Assembly: GCF_003054445.1 (NCBI RefSeq)
Contig: NC_042507.1
Span: forward strand, 2,666,001-2,730,000
Length of the DNA stretch: 64,000 nucleotides
Source of the DNA: Pichia kudriavzevii
Taxonomy: Eukaryota > Ascomycota > Pichiomycetes > Pichiales > Pichiaceae
Direction of reading: 5' to 3'
In this document: piece by piece, positions 30,983-39,014 of the stretch
How positions within the stretch are numbered: position 1 is the first letter of the stretch
Layout: every line of letters begins with the position of its first letter
Notes under the pieces: model-generated
Seen by the model: only the letters and a program-made list of their open reading frames with translations
The model's database searches: none
Told to the model about the DNA's origin: nothing
Position numbers and translations under genes: made by a program

Positions 30983-32695
30983 ATGTATCTATTGAGAAGA
31001 TATAGGTCACTCCTTCCATATGTTTTCGTGTCTGTGTTTGCCTTGGGGATAATTTTCTCTGTTTACGTTTCCAAATCCGAGAATGATATTAGAAAGCTTG
31101 ATGGTTTCAACGCCGACCCAATTGAAAATTCACAACCTGGAACTCCTGAAGCTGTTGAAGAGAAACCAAATGACGACGCAGACGTCAAAACATATGCGTT
31201 GGAGAATGCCCCTGATCCTTACGCCGACCAAAGCAATGTGGAAAAATATATTGAAAAACAATTGAACAGTGAAGGATCAGAGATTAAAGATATCTCAAAG
31301 ATGACAGACGAAGAAATAAGGGAGAAGCTACGGATCATAAAGCATGAACAAGAAGAGAAGAGAAAGAAATCACAAGAAGTGGTTGATTTTACTGATCCTG
31401 CAGATAGAGTTGAAGGGACCATGATTGACAATAATTCTAAAACGAGGTTGGACCCCCCGCCAGATGGCCAGCCTTGGGCACAGTATGAGCTTGAAAGGAA
31501 AGTGCCGGACGGATTAGTTGGTAATGGAGGACTAGTCAATGCGACACTGTTTACGTTATGTCGAAATTCCGAGCTTTATTCCATATTGGACTCGATCCAT
31601 CAGTTGGAGACCCGGTTCAATGGCAAGCATCATTACGATTGGGTTTTTCTGAATGATGAGCCATTCAGTGAGGAGTTTATCGAGTTGACATCGAATCTAA
31701 TCAGCGGGCGTGCTAGATATGGATTGATTCCAAAGAAACACTGGACGTATCCTGAATATGTCGATCAAGACAAGGCACGTGAGATTCGTGAAAGTCGAAA
31801 ATGGGCGCAAATCACCTATGGATCAAGCGAATCATACAGACATATGTGTAGGTTCAACTCGTTGTTTTTCTACAAACATCCGATCATGGAGGAGTATGAT
31901 TATTATTGGAGGGTTGAACCAGATGTTAAATTCCACTGTGACATTATGCAGGATCCATTCAAATACTTCCTTGAGAACAAAAAAAAGTATGGATTTACCA
32001 TTTCCATGAGGGAATTACCGAATACGATTGAGACACTATGGGATACCAGCAAACTGTATTTTGGGCAACTCCAAGAAGATTATTTCTCCAAGGAGAACCG
32101 AGAGAAGAATCTGGCCGACTTTATAACCGACGATTCTGGGGCTAGTTATAACCTTTGCCATTACTGGACAAATTTTGAGATTGCAGACTTGAGTATCTAT
32201 AGAAACGAAATCTATCAAGGATATGTTGAACATTTAGATCGTGCTGGAGGGTTTTTCTATGAGAGGTGGGGGGATGCGCCAATCCACTCTATTATTTTCA
32301 GTCTAATGTTGAGTAAGAAGGAGATCCATCTGTTTCAAGATATCAGTTACGAGCATACTGTTGGAAAGAGCTGTCCATTAAACCGGGAACTACATCGGAA
32401 GGCGCAATGTATCTGTGATCCGGAGGATAACTGGGTGTTGACCAGTGACAGCAGTTGTAATTTAAAATTTCTTGATGTTGTTGAAGATGCAAAGCCGCCC
32501 GAATTGGAGGCGTACCTGCAGCGGATTGCCAACAAGAAGTTGGAGGAGGAGGAATTACGACAAGAGCAGCGGAAACTACGGATGGAGACGGCACGGCGAA
32601 GCAGTGAGGCACGTCGTAGGAAAGCCGAAGAGAGACGGAAGGCCCGGATTGCTGCCAAGGAAGCCCATAGGAATAAGCAGAAAGAGCAACAGTAG
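30983..32695 (+). CDS. KRE2/KTR family mannosyltransferase, copy B, with long stem and charged C-terminal helix
   Basis: The first ATG is at 30983 (570 aa); an upstream in-frame TTG at 30971 is ignored. After a short tail and membrane span (about 9-28) comes an unusually long, acidic stem (about 30-180, including a Lys/Glu helix EEIREKLRIIKHEQEEKRKK). The GT15 domain follows with HYDWVFLNDEPF, YRHMCRFNSLFFYKHPIM, YYWRVEPDVKF, HYWTNFEI and GGFFYERWGDAPIHS, all catalytic blocks intact. A further 70-residue tail (about 500-570), rich in Arg, Lys, Glu and Ala, is predicted to be one long helix. Both the stem and the tail are unlike typical Kre2/Ktr proteins of about 400-440 aa. Confidence 0.9.
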   Translation: MYLLRRYRSLLPYVFVSVFALGIIFSVYVSKSENDIRKLDGFNADPIENSQPGTPEAVEEKPNDDADVKTYALENAPDPYADQSNVEKYIEKQLNSEGSEIKDISKMTDEEIREKLRIIKHEQEEKRKKSQEVVDFTDPADRVEGTMIDNNSKTRLDPPPDGQPWAQYELERKVPDGLVGNGGLVNATLFTLCRNSELYSILDSIHQLETRFNGKHHYDWVFLNDEPFSEEFIELTSNLISGRARYGLIPKKHWTYPEYVDQDKAREIRESRKWAQITYGSSESYRHMCRFNSLFFYKHPIMEEYDYYWRVEPDVKFHCDIMQDPFKYFLENKKKYGFTISMRELPNTIETLWDTSKLYFGQLQEDYFSKENREKNLADFITDDSGASYNLCHYWTNFEIADLSIYRNEIYQGYVEHLDRAGGFFYERWGDAPIHSIIFSLMLSKKEIHLFQDISYEHTVGKSCPLNRELHRKAQCICDPEDNWVLTSDSSCNLKFLDVVEDAKPPELEAYLQRIANKKLEEEELRQEQRKLRMETARRSSEARRRKAEERRKARIAAKEAHRNKQKEQQ

Positions 32696-32740
32696 GAAAG
32701 GTGGTAATAACAGAAAACGTACACTATTAGATACCAAAGT

Positions 32741-32770
32741 ATTTTATTTTATTTTATTTTATTTTATTTT
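32741..32770. repeat. ATTTT pentanucleotide array
   Basis: Six units directly after the KTR copy B gene (45 bp from the stop codon), the same pentamer as at 24954-25005. Confidence 0.9.
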
Positions 32771-32870
32771 CACATCCTATCCTATCGTATATCATGTTAT
32801 GTCACGGTTATTTACCTCACCTTAGCATGCCTTTTGCTTTGTTTTAATTTGTTTATTTGATTTTATTTTA

Positions 32871-32930
32871 TGTCATGTCATGTCATGTTATGTTATGTTC
32901 TGTTATGTTATGTTCTGTTATGTTATGTTA
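32871..32930. repeat. TGTYA pentanucleotide array
   Basis: Twelve units of TGTCA, TGTTA or TGTTC. The units vary in an ordered way (three TGTCA first, then TGTTA pairs broken by TGTTC), suggesting expansion of higher-order blocks. Confidence 0.9.
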
Positions 32931-33484
32931 CTTTATCCCCGTTTTGTCATGTAGTTACTTCAGTTGATGCCGAGACCTGCCAACGCTGCCTTATGTAGCA
33001 ACAATTACCATCTCGCCCTTATAAACATATAATACAACACCAGCATCTCACGTGACCTTGAAGCGTGATCGACGCGTCTGTTTCTCCACTTGGTATGCCA
33101 TGTGTTTTGCTTTTCCTTTTCACGTTTTCTGGAAACAGCAAGAAAATGCTGAACTAAAAATAGCAACTATCAGAATGCGAGAAATTGCAAAAAGTCAATT
33201 TCTCTCTTTCCTTTTTGAACTAAACCAATTGGGGAATTTTCCCGAGGTTGGTGAAGGGGGGGGGAAGTAAGGGCAAAATTTAGAGCGAGATTTTCTCATT
33301 TTTTGTTTTTTTTTTTTCTTGGAATTGAAAACAAACAGAAAAAAACAACCCAAACATTCAAGTTACAAAAATTCAACATTGAAGTATCAACATACAACTC
33401 TCATTTTAGTTTTGAACAACCTCTGTTTCTTTCCTTCTTTCTTTCAAGACCTCAGTCAACTTCAACATCAACAACCACACAATT

Positions 33485-34156
33485 ATGCTTTCATACGTCT
33501 CCATTGCTGTTATTCTTGCTGCTTATGTTGCTCCTTCCGTCGCCACTCCTCCAGCTTGTCTCTTGGCCTGTGCTGCAGAAGTCATCAAGGCTTCTTCCCA
33601 ATGTAACCAATTGAACGAAATCAACTGTGTTTGTTCCAACGAGGCATCCTCCATCCAATCCTGTCTTCAATCGAAGTGTCCAAACGGTAACGCAGACACC
33701 GCATACACCTCCTTCAAAAACGTATGTAAGGAACAAGGTGTCGATGTCAATGGTAACAGTTCTTCTGCTAAACCTTCCTCTTCCTCCTCTTCTGCAAAGC
33801 CATCCTCATCCTCCTCTGCACAGCCATCCACCACTTCTTCTTCTTCTTCTTCTTTCTCTTCTGCAGAACCATCTTCCTCTGTTACTCCAACTACTTTCGA
33901 AGAACCAACTACTTCTGTTGCTCCAACCACTTCCGAAGAACCAACTTCCTCTGTTGCTCCAACCACTTCCGCAGAACCAACTTCCTCTGTTGCTCCAACC
34001 ACTTCCGCAGAACCAAGTTCCACTATTGTCACTTCCACCTCTGCAGAACCTGTTCCAACTTACGATCCTTCCATCTCCTCCGGTAACTTTGCAGCAGCAC
34101 TCCAATACAATGGTTTATTAGGTGCTGCAGCTTTGGCGGTTGTCAACTTAATCTAA
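33485..34156 (+). CDS. CCW14: CFEM-domain GPI-anchored cell wall protein, CCW14-like
   Basis: Protein of 223 aa. A signal peptide (1-20) is cut before TPPACLLACAAE, the same mature start as S. cerevisiae Ccw14. The CFEM domain (about 22-80) has all eight cysteines in order (CLLAC, QC, NCVC, SCLQSKC, VC). The remainder is Ser/Thr/Pro/Ala-rich, heavily O-glycosylated in this family, with five imperfect 12-residue EPTSSVAPTTSA-type repeats (about 135-195). The C-terminus (SSGNFAAAL then a hydrophobic tail) is a GPI-attachment signal. Ccw14 is a covalently linked inner-layer wall glycoprotein; CFEM proteins in Candida can bind heme, but that is not shown here. Its O-glycans would be made by KTR enzymes like those nearby. 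Confidence 0.93.
   Translation: MLSYVSIAVILAAYVAPSVATPPACLLACAAEVIKASSQCNQLNEINCVCSNEASSIQSCLQSKCPNGNADTAYTSFKNVCKEQGVDVNGNSSSAKPSSSSSSAKPSSSSSAQPSTTSSSSSSFSSAEPSSSVTPTTFEEPTTSVAPTTSEEPTSSVAPTTSAEPTSSVAPTTSAEPSSTIVTSTSAEPVPTYDPSISSGNFAAALQYNGLLGAAALAVVNLI
33886..34060 (+). repeat. 36-bp coding repeats in the CCW14-like gene
   Basis: About five imperfect copies encoding EP-[ST][ST]SVxPTTSx. The middle two copies are almost identical, indicating recent duplication; copy number is likely to vary between strains. Confidence 0.8.
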
Positions 34157-34597
34157 TGCTACCTTTATACTCTACAAAAGTTGAGCTCCATTTCTTTCTT
34201 TAACCTTTTCATTTTAGAACATCCAGCACAAAAACAAAAGTAATTACAATCTATTTTGTCTATTCTATACCCGTACAATCTTTAAATTTTTTTTGATATC
34301 ACTAGAATGGATGTTCTTCTATATCTTCAGTTTTATATTATTTATAACAATCTAACAAAAAACCCAAAAACTAACTCCTTCTTATACTATGATGAGCACC
34401 TCTGCGGATTTTCTTGTTCCCCTATGTGGTGTAGCTACGCCTTTTCTATTCTTCGCTCTCAAGGTAAACAAAGCAGATACTGTTACAAAAATGATGGAGA
34501 CTTCCAACTCCTCCCTTCTCTCTCAAAACCTTTCATTGCTTCTCTTGGGAACAGCGATTTGCTAGGTGACGGCTCCACAGTTTAGTCGATATACATT
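34157..34597. other. Spacer between CCW14-like and coiled-coil genes
   Basis: The CCW14-like 3' region and the promoter of the next gene. A 93-codon frame at 34307-34585 has no family features. Nothing else was seen. Confidence 0.4.
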
Positions 34598-35887
34598 ATG
34601 TATGGAATAATGCCCCTAGAGGAATATGTTGCTAATTATGATTCAATACTCGAGAATAAACCTTTTAAATTCGGGAATATGAAGGGTAAAGTTTTGAATA
34701 AATCAAGGTTTTTCAACGATCATTCGGATTATGAGGTCTTATTAAGGGAGAATATACCAGAGAAATATCAATCTTACTTTGAATCGCCCGTGAATTCCCC
34801 TACGAGTTTGAAGAAAACTAATTCGGACGAGCTAGATATCGAGATTGGTAGATCTTCTAACAATTGGAATCTGAGCCCAATTAAAACCAATCAAGAGAAC
34901 GGTGTGAAAGACACTGAAGTTTTATTCAAAAAGTCGACAAAGAATCATACCAATGACGTCAATTTGCTGAAAGGTAAGCAAAATTCAAATGTATCAACCA
35001 CTGATTATTCTCTAGATTTGGGTGATTTAAATCTTAAAAAAAAGGGACGAAGCAGCAAAGTTGCAGATATAGATATAGACTTTACTGTTGATAATATAGA
35101 TCATTTAGAGGGACAGCATTTTAAGAAACTCAGTAGGCATAGTCTTGAAGATAATGAAGGTAAAAAATTAAATTCCATGATTCAGACATTGGTGACGAAT
35201 CTAAAAGATGTTAAATCTGAAAATGTTAATCTGCGAAAGAATGTTGATGACTTGAATGCTATAGTAAAAGATTTAAATGCCTTGGTTGGAAACTACAAAG
35301 ATAAATTGAGAAATTATCACAGAGAAAATAAACTTCTAAAACTAAAGCTAAAGAACACTCTTAAAGCACAGAACGAAAAAAGTATAGTGTATGAAAAAGA
35401 ATACCTACCGGTGATAGATAAACCTGATAGTGCAGATAAAGATGAAAATATTGACATCGATGAAATTGATGAAAAAATCCGTGAACTAATGTCAAGGAGA
35501 GAATCTTTGCAAAAGCAATCGCAAGCTCATACGCCAAATCTAGAGGGATTATCTGATGAAATAGTTAACAAGTTATTATCGCAATTGAAGGAGCATAGTA
35601 AACATGATAGTAGGCCTGAGCTTGTTGAAAAAGCTAAGAATAATGAAAACTGTCCACGTGACCACTCACATGATAGTACGCATGACGAACTACGTGATGA
35701 TCAGCATGGTGTCCATCGTGATTGTCCCTTCTGTGAGGATTCGGCGAAGAAAGCATCGATCCCAACATTCTTATTAAACTCGAAAAATTCAGATCTATCT
35801 CAGGAAGAGATCATTGAATTATTGGCTGAAAGGTTGAGAGTAAAGATGAATATTGATGCAAGCAAAAGTGTTCCAGATATTTGGTAG
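34598..35887 (+). CDS. Coiled-coil protein of unknown function
   Basis: I do not firmly recognise this 429-aa protein. The first 190 residues are polar and Ser/Asn-rich. A coiled coil spans about 195-265 (MIQTLVTNLKDVKSENVNLR and onward, heptads of Leu/Ile/Val), with a second short helix at about 290-315. A His/Asp-rich segment (about 350-375, with DHSHDSTHDE) precedes a CPFC pair and a conserved-looking C-terminal helix (LSQEEIIELLAERLRVKMNI). The layout of a central coiled coil and a late CxxC recalls spindle-pole proteins such as Spc42, whose C-terminal part has CLEC, but the resemblance is weak. It is convergent with SRP21. Confidence 0.75.
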   Translation: MYGIMPLEEYVANYDSILENKPFKFGNMKGKVLNKSRFFNDHSDYEVLLRENIPEKYQSYFESPVNSPTSLKKTNSDELDIEIGRSSNNWNLSPIKTNQENGVKDTEVLFKKSTKNHTNDVNLLKGKQNSNVSTTDYSLDLGDLNLKKKGRSSKVADIDIDFTVDNIDHLEGQHFKKLSRHSLEDNEGKKLNSMIQTLVTNLKDVKSENVNLRKNVDDLNAIVKDLNALVGNYKDKLRNYHRENKLLKLKLKNTLKAQNEKSIVYEKEYLPVIDKPDSADKDENIDIDEIDEKIRELMSRRESLQKQSQAHTPNLEGLSDEIVNKLLSQLKEHSKHDSRPELVEKAKNNENCPRDHSHDSTHDELRDDQHGVHRDCPFCEDSAKKASIPTFLLNSKNSDLSQEEIIELLAERLRVKMNIDASKSVPDIW

Positions 35888-35992
35888 ATTATAAAGCTAG
35901 TTATATTTGTACAAAAAAGTAGGTGTTGCAAATTCCATAAATCATGTAAATTAATAGATTATGTATGTGGTTAATTTTCTAATAAACAAAAT

Positions 35993-36406
35993 TCATTTCT
36001 TACCTTTCTTTTTCCTGTTTTTCTTTCTTTGGGTTGTTTCAGGTACCTTGGCTGGTGCAGGCTCGGTTGTACTTTCTTGTAGCTGCGTAGTGGTCTCCTC
36101 TATAACATCTTTTTTATCAACATTTGATAAAATTAAACTTAAGCCCTCTTGCTCTTCACCCTGAACATTACAGCCATTTGGACCTAACGCATTGAACAAC
36201 TTGGAAAATTCCTTGATTTTATGTGTTTTGTATGAGTAACATATACCACATCTTGGATCATTTGTTTTGAATTTTATTATGGTTTTCGGTTTGTCCTTAT
36301 TAATTTTACTATGAGTGTAGGTTATTGATATCGTCGTGCCAGATGGGTTTGCCTTCAAAAGGTCCCTAGTAGAAGTAATATACGTATCAATTTGTTTTAC
36401 CTTCAT
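35993..36406 (-). CDS. SRP21: SRP21, fungal SRP9-type subunit of signal recognition particle
   Basis: Protein of 137 aa. It starts MKVKQIDTYITSTRDLLKAN, matching Srp21 (MSVKPIDNYITNSVRLFEVN), and keeps the beta strands with IKFKTNDP and YSYKTHKIKEFSKLFNALGP, followed by a NALGPNG-type block conserved with SRP9. A low-complexity linker and a basic KKNRKKKGKK tail follow. Srp21 and Srp14 bind the Alu domain of SRP RNA and mediate elongation arrest. It is shorter than S. cerevisiae Srp21 (167 aa), mainly in the linker. The gene is convergent with the coiled-coil gene across 105 bp. Confidence 0.9.
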   Translation of the reverse strand: MKVKQIDTYITSTRDLLKANPSGTTISITYTHSKINKDKPKTIIKFKTNDPRCGICYSYKTHKIKEFSKLFNALGPNGCNVQGEEQEGLSLILSNVDKKDVIEETTTQLQESTTEPAPAKVPETTQRKKNRKKKGKK

Positions 36407-36646
36407 TGTCCTGAAGGATGAAACAAGTCGAATCAGAAACTACACATGTTGTCTCTGTAGGTAATCTTCAACTTTTCGAAATTCCTCGATTCTTGGAATT
36501 TGAATTTTTAGCATGCGACTGAAACGTCCTTTTTAAATACGTCAGATTTGATTCTATATTAAAAACAGTGAAATAGTGTTCCATAGTAAGAGGATAGCAT
36601 TTTTTATAAATATATACAAGAACTTAATTTTTGCTTAAGTCTGCAC

Positions 36647-38773
36647 CTACTTGAGATGAAGTTTTAAGCTTTCTGGAATTTCATAGCCCTTGGATTGCAA
36701 AGAAGCCAAAATTTTTGGTAACTCGGAGCCAAGGCTGAAATCCTCATATTGCTCGGTGAATTCACCCAGTTCATTCAATACAAACTGAATGAATGCAGTA
36801 TCCTGGTTATAAATACCTTGCATTAGCATAAAGTAAAAGGTGTATTTATTAGGGATCAGTCTATTATCATTAGATTTTGCCCATTTTGACTTAATTTCTT
36901 GGTAGAATTCCTTTGCCTTGTTGATTTCGGACGTCTTAGAATAGCCCTTGAAAATTGAGTTATAGAAAATTGAGTTAGTTAAGACACCATTTTTCTCTGC
37001 TTTTCTGTAATATCTCAAGGCCTTTTCAACATCACCTCTGTTTGTAAAGGAGGTTATGATAGCAGAGTATGAAACAGAAGTTAATTTGATGCCAGCTTCT
37101 TCCAGCTTGGACAACATTGAGACACCTAAATTATACGTATTATCAGATTTTAGCAGGTTAGTTGCAACACCAATTAATGCGACATTGTTCAACTTGATAT
37201 TATTCAACTCCATTGTTTTAACTAAACCGAAAATTTTGCCCATAATCTCATCTTCGGACAACTGCAACTCCCTTGATGTTTTCAAGGTTAAATCAATGAT
37301 TGTAACCCAGGTGGCAATATCCGGACGAATGTTTTTATGTTTATTAGAGACAAAATCCTCCATTAAAGCAGTAGCTTCCTCATACTTCTTGCCAGAAACT
37401 AAACTACCAAGTAATTTATTGTAGATGATAGTAGTTGGCTTGAATTCTGCGTCTTTTTCGTAAAGTCTGAATAGATTGTAGGCTTCATCGATGTGCTTCG
37501 AAATCAATAAATATTCAACAAGTGCTGACTTTAAAGTCGTATCAAACAATTTAGGAGACTCCTTCTTTAATTTGCTGATCAAATCCTTCGCAGCTTCGGG
37601 CCTCTTGGTTTTAAACAAGTATTCAATGTAGATTCCATAGGATTCAGAGTTTGGAGTGACAGTTTTCTTCAAAACTTCCCAAAACGATTCAACTTGCTTG
37701 GAAGTGGATGACGTTTCAATCTTAGAAAATGCTAATAAGGCTTGGTTCCAACCGTCAGTTCCAATATCTATTTTATGTTGAAGAGCAAATTTCCAGAGCT
37801 CAATAGCTCTTGAATATAGTTTACTCTTATTCAAATAAGTCATGTAGTGCGATAAAGTTGAAGGCTTAATCAATTTCTCCTTACCTTTATATGCAGCTAG
37901 ATTATTCGAAACGGTTTTTTCCAAATAAACTAACTTTCCACTTGTTGATGCAATTCTGATACCTTTTAAACTTTCCGCCGAATTGATATCGAAATTCTCA
38001 CTCTTGTAAGCTTGGTATAAAGAAACAGCAGTTCTGATCTCTTCTTGGTCAAATTTTCTAGCAAGTCTTTCAAGTGCACCTGTGGTAGCTGGTGTAGATT
38101 CCCCAAAAATAAGTTTGATGAACTCTGGATCGATTTTCTTTTCTTTGTTTTCAATGAGTGACAAAAGATATAACAATAGACCATAAATTTTCAGGTTGGA
38201 TCTTGCTTCATTAACCGATAATTTCTTGTCTTTGAATGCAGCTTCAGTGTTTTTGAAGTAACTAGCATTTTCAATCCAAAGGGTCAATGCCTGAGTGTAT
38301 TTTTTTTCATTGATCAAAACATCAAGGTATTTTTGAAAATGAGAAGCGTGAATAAGTTTATTATCAATTAGAGAATTGATAATTTCCTTATATAAAATTG
38401 ATTTTGTTACTTGAGAACCAGATGTTTCCTGAATCGCATCAATTTTGTTCAACAATAAGTGGCCTAAAGAAATCATGTTTGAAAACGAATTCTCTATATC
38501 TTTAGCTGAAGCCTTTTGGAATGAACGATGGACTTCTTCAAAAAGAGGAGAAAATTCAGTGAAATCCTTGTTAACAGTTTCACGCAAATTGGCTGCGAGC
38601 ATGTTTCTCCTTGGCCTATAGGTATGCTGCTTTGTTGGAACTTCTTCCGTTGTTGTCTCTGGAGTAGCAGTAGCAGTGGTGGTGGACTGGAACCTCCATT
38701 GCTTATTCAGTGGAGAAAGGCCATTTGCAGTTGTCCGAGTAGATAGAGAGCTACGTAGGGATTTTGAAAACAT
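36647..38773 (-). CDS. Mitochondrial PPR-repeat protein
   Basis: The first ATG is at 38773 (708 aa); an upstream TTG frame extension is ignored. Residues 1-35 (MFSKSLRSSLSTRTTANGLS) form a basic, acidic-free mitochondrial presequence. The rest is helical, with several pentatricopeptide-like pairs, clearest at about 430-520 (TTIIYNKLLGSLVSGKKYEE, PDIATWVTIIDLTLK) and 565-650 (TSVSYSAIITSFTNRGDVEK, NSIFYNSIFKGYSKTSEINK). PPR proteins bind organellar RNA to support processing, stability or translation. I cannot assign it to a named S. cerevisiae factor; MRX1 and similar uncharacterised PPR proteins are possibilities. Confidence 0.85.
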   Translation of the reverse strand: MFSKSLRSSLSTRTTANGLSPLNKQWRFQSTTTATATPETTTEEVPTKQHTYRPRRNMLAANLRETVNKDFTEFSPLFEEVHRSFQKASAKDIENSFSNMISLGHLLLNKIDAIQETSGSQVTKSILYKEIINSLIDNKLIHASHFQKYLDVLINEKKYTQALTLWIENASYFKNTEAAFKDKKLSVNEARSNLKIYGLLLYLLSLIENKEKKIDPEFIKLIFGESTPATTGALERLARKFDQEEIRTAVSLYQAYKSENFDINSAESLKGIRIASTSGKLVYLEKTVSNNLAAYKGKEKLIKPSTLSHYMTYLNKSKLYSRAIELWKFALQHKIDIGTDGWNQALLAFSKIETSSTSKQVESFWEVLKKTVTPNSESYGIYIEYLFKTKRPEAAKDLISKLKKESPKLFDTTLKSALVEYLLISKHIDEAYNLFRLYEKDAEFKPTTIIYNKLLGSLVSGKKYEEATALMEDFVSNKHKNIRPDIATWVTIIDLTLKTSRELQLSEDEIMGKIFGLVKTMELNNIKLNNVALIGVATNLLKSDNTYNLGVSMLSKLEEAGIKLTSVSYSAIITSFTNRGDVEKALRYYRKAEKNGVLTNSIFYNSIFKGYSKTSEINKAKEFYQEIKSKWAKSNDNRLIPNKYTFYFMLMQGIYNQDTAFIQFVLNELGEFTEQYEDFSLGSELPKILASLQSKGYEIPESLKLHLK

Positions 38774-39014
38774 CTTATGCTTAGATGGCGTGTATCTCCT
38801 CGACAACGACTTACTTTGGTAACAGGGTAGTTTCCAATAGATAAAAACGAAGTTGGGGAGCTCTTTAGATGTCTGAAATTTTCAAAATCGACGATTTTTT
38901 TTTCTCATTTTCAATGGATTTTTTTGGCCTAACTAAAAATTATTTATACAGCTCGAATAGTATAAACGGAAGGTATTATGAGTATGTCTATTAAGGTTTA
39001 AAAAATGCATGTTT

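Larger units (their letters stand above)
32696..33484. other. Repeat-rich spacer between KTR copy B and the CCW14-like gene
   Basis: The first 240 bp hold pentamer arrays (separate entries). A TCACGTGAC site lies at 33047-33055, about 430 bp upstream of the CCW14-like start, and a G8 run at 33258-33265. No protein-coding or RNA gene was seen. Confidence 0.5.

Noticed and set aside
34391-34397. ATGATGA as a possible snoRNA box C after the CCW14-like gene
   Set aside because: No CTGA at suitable distance and no stem.
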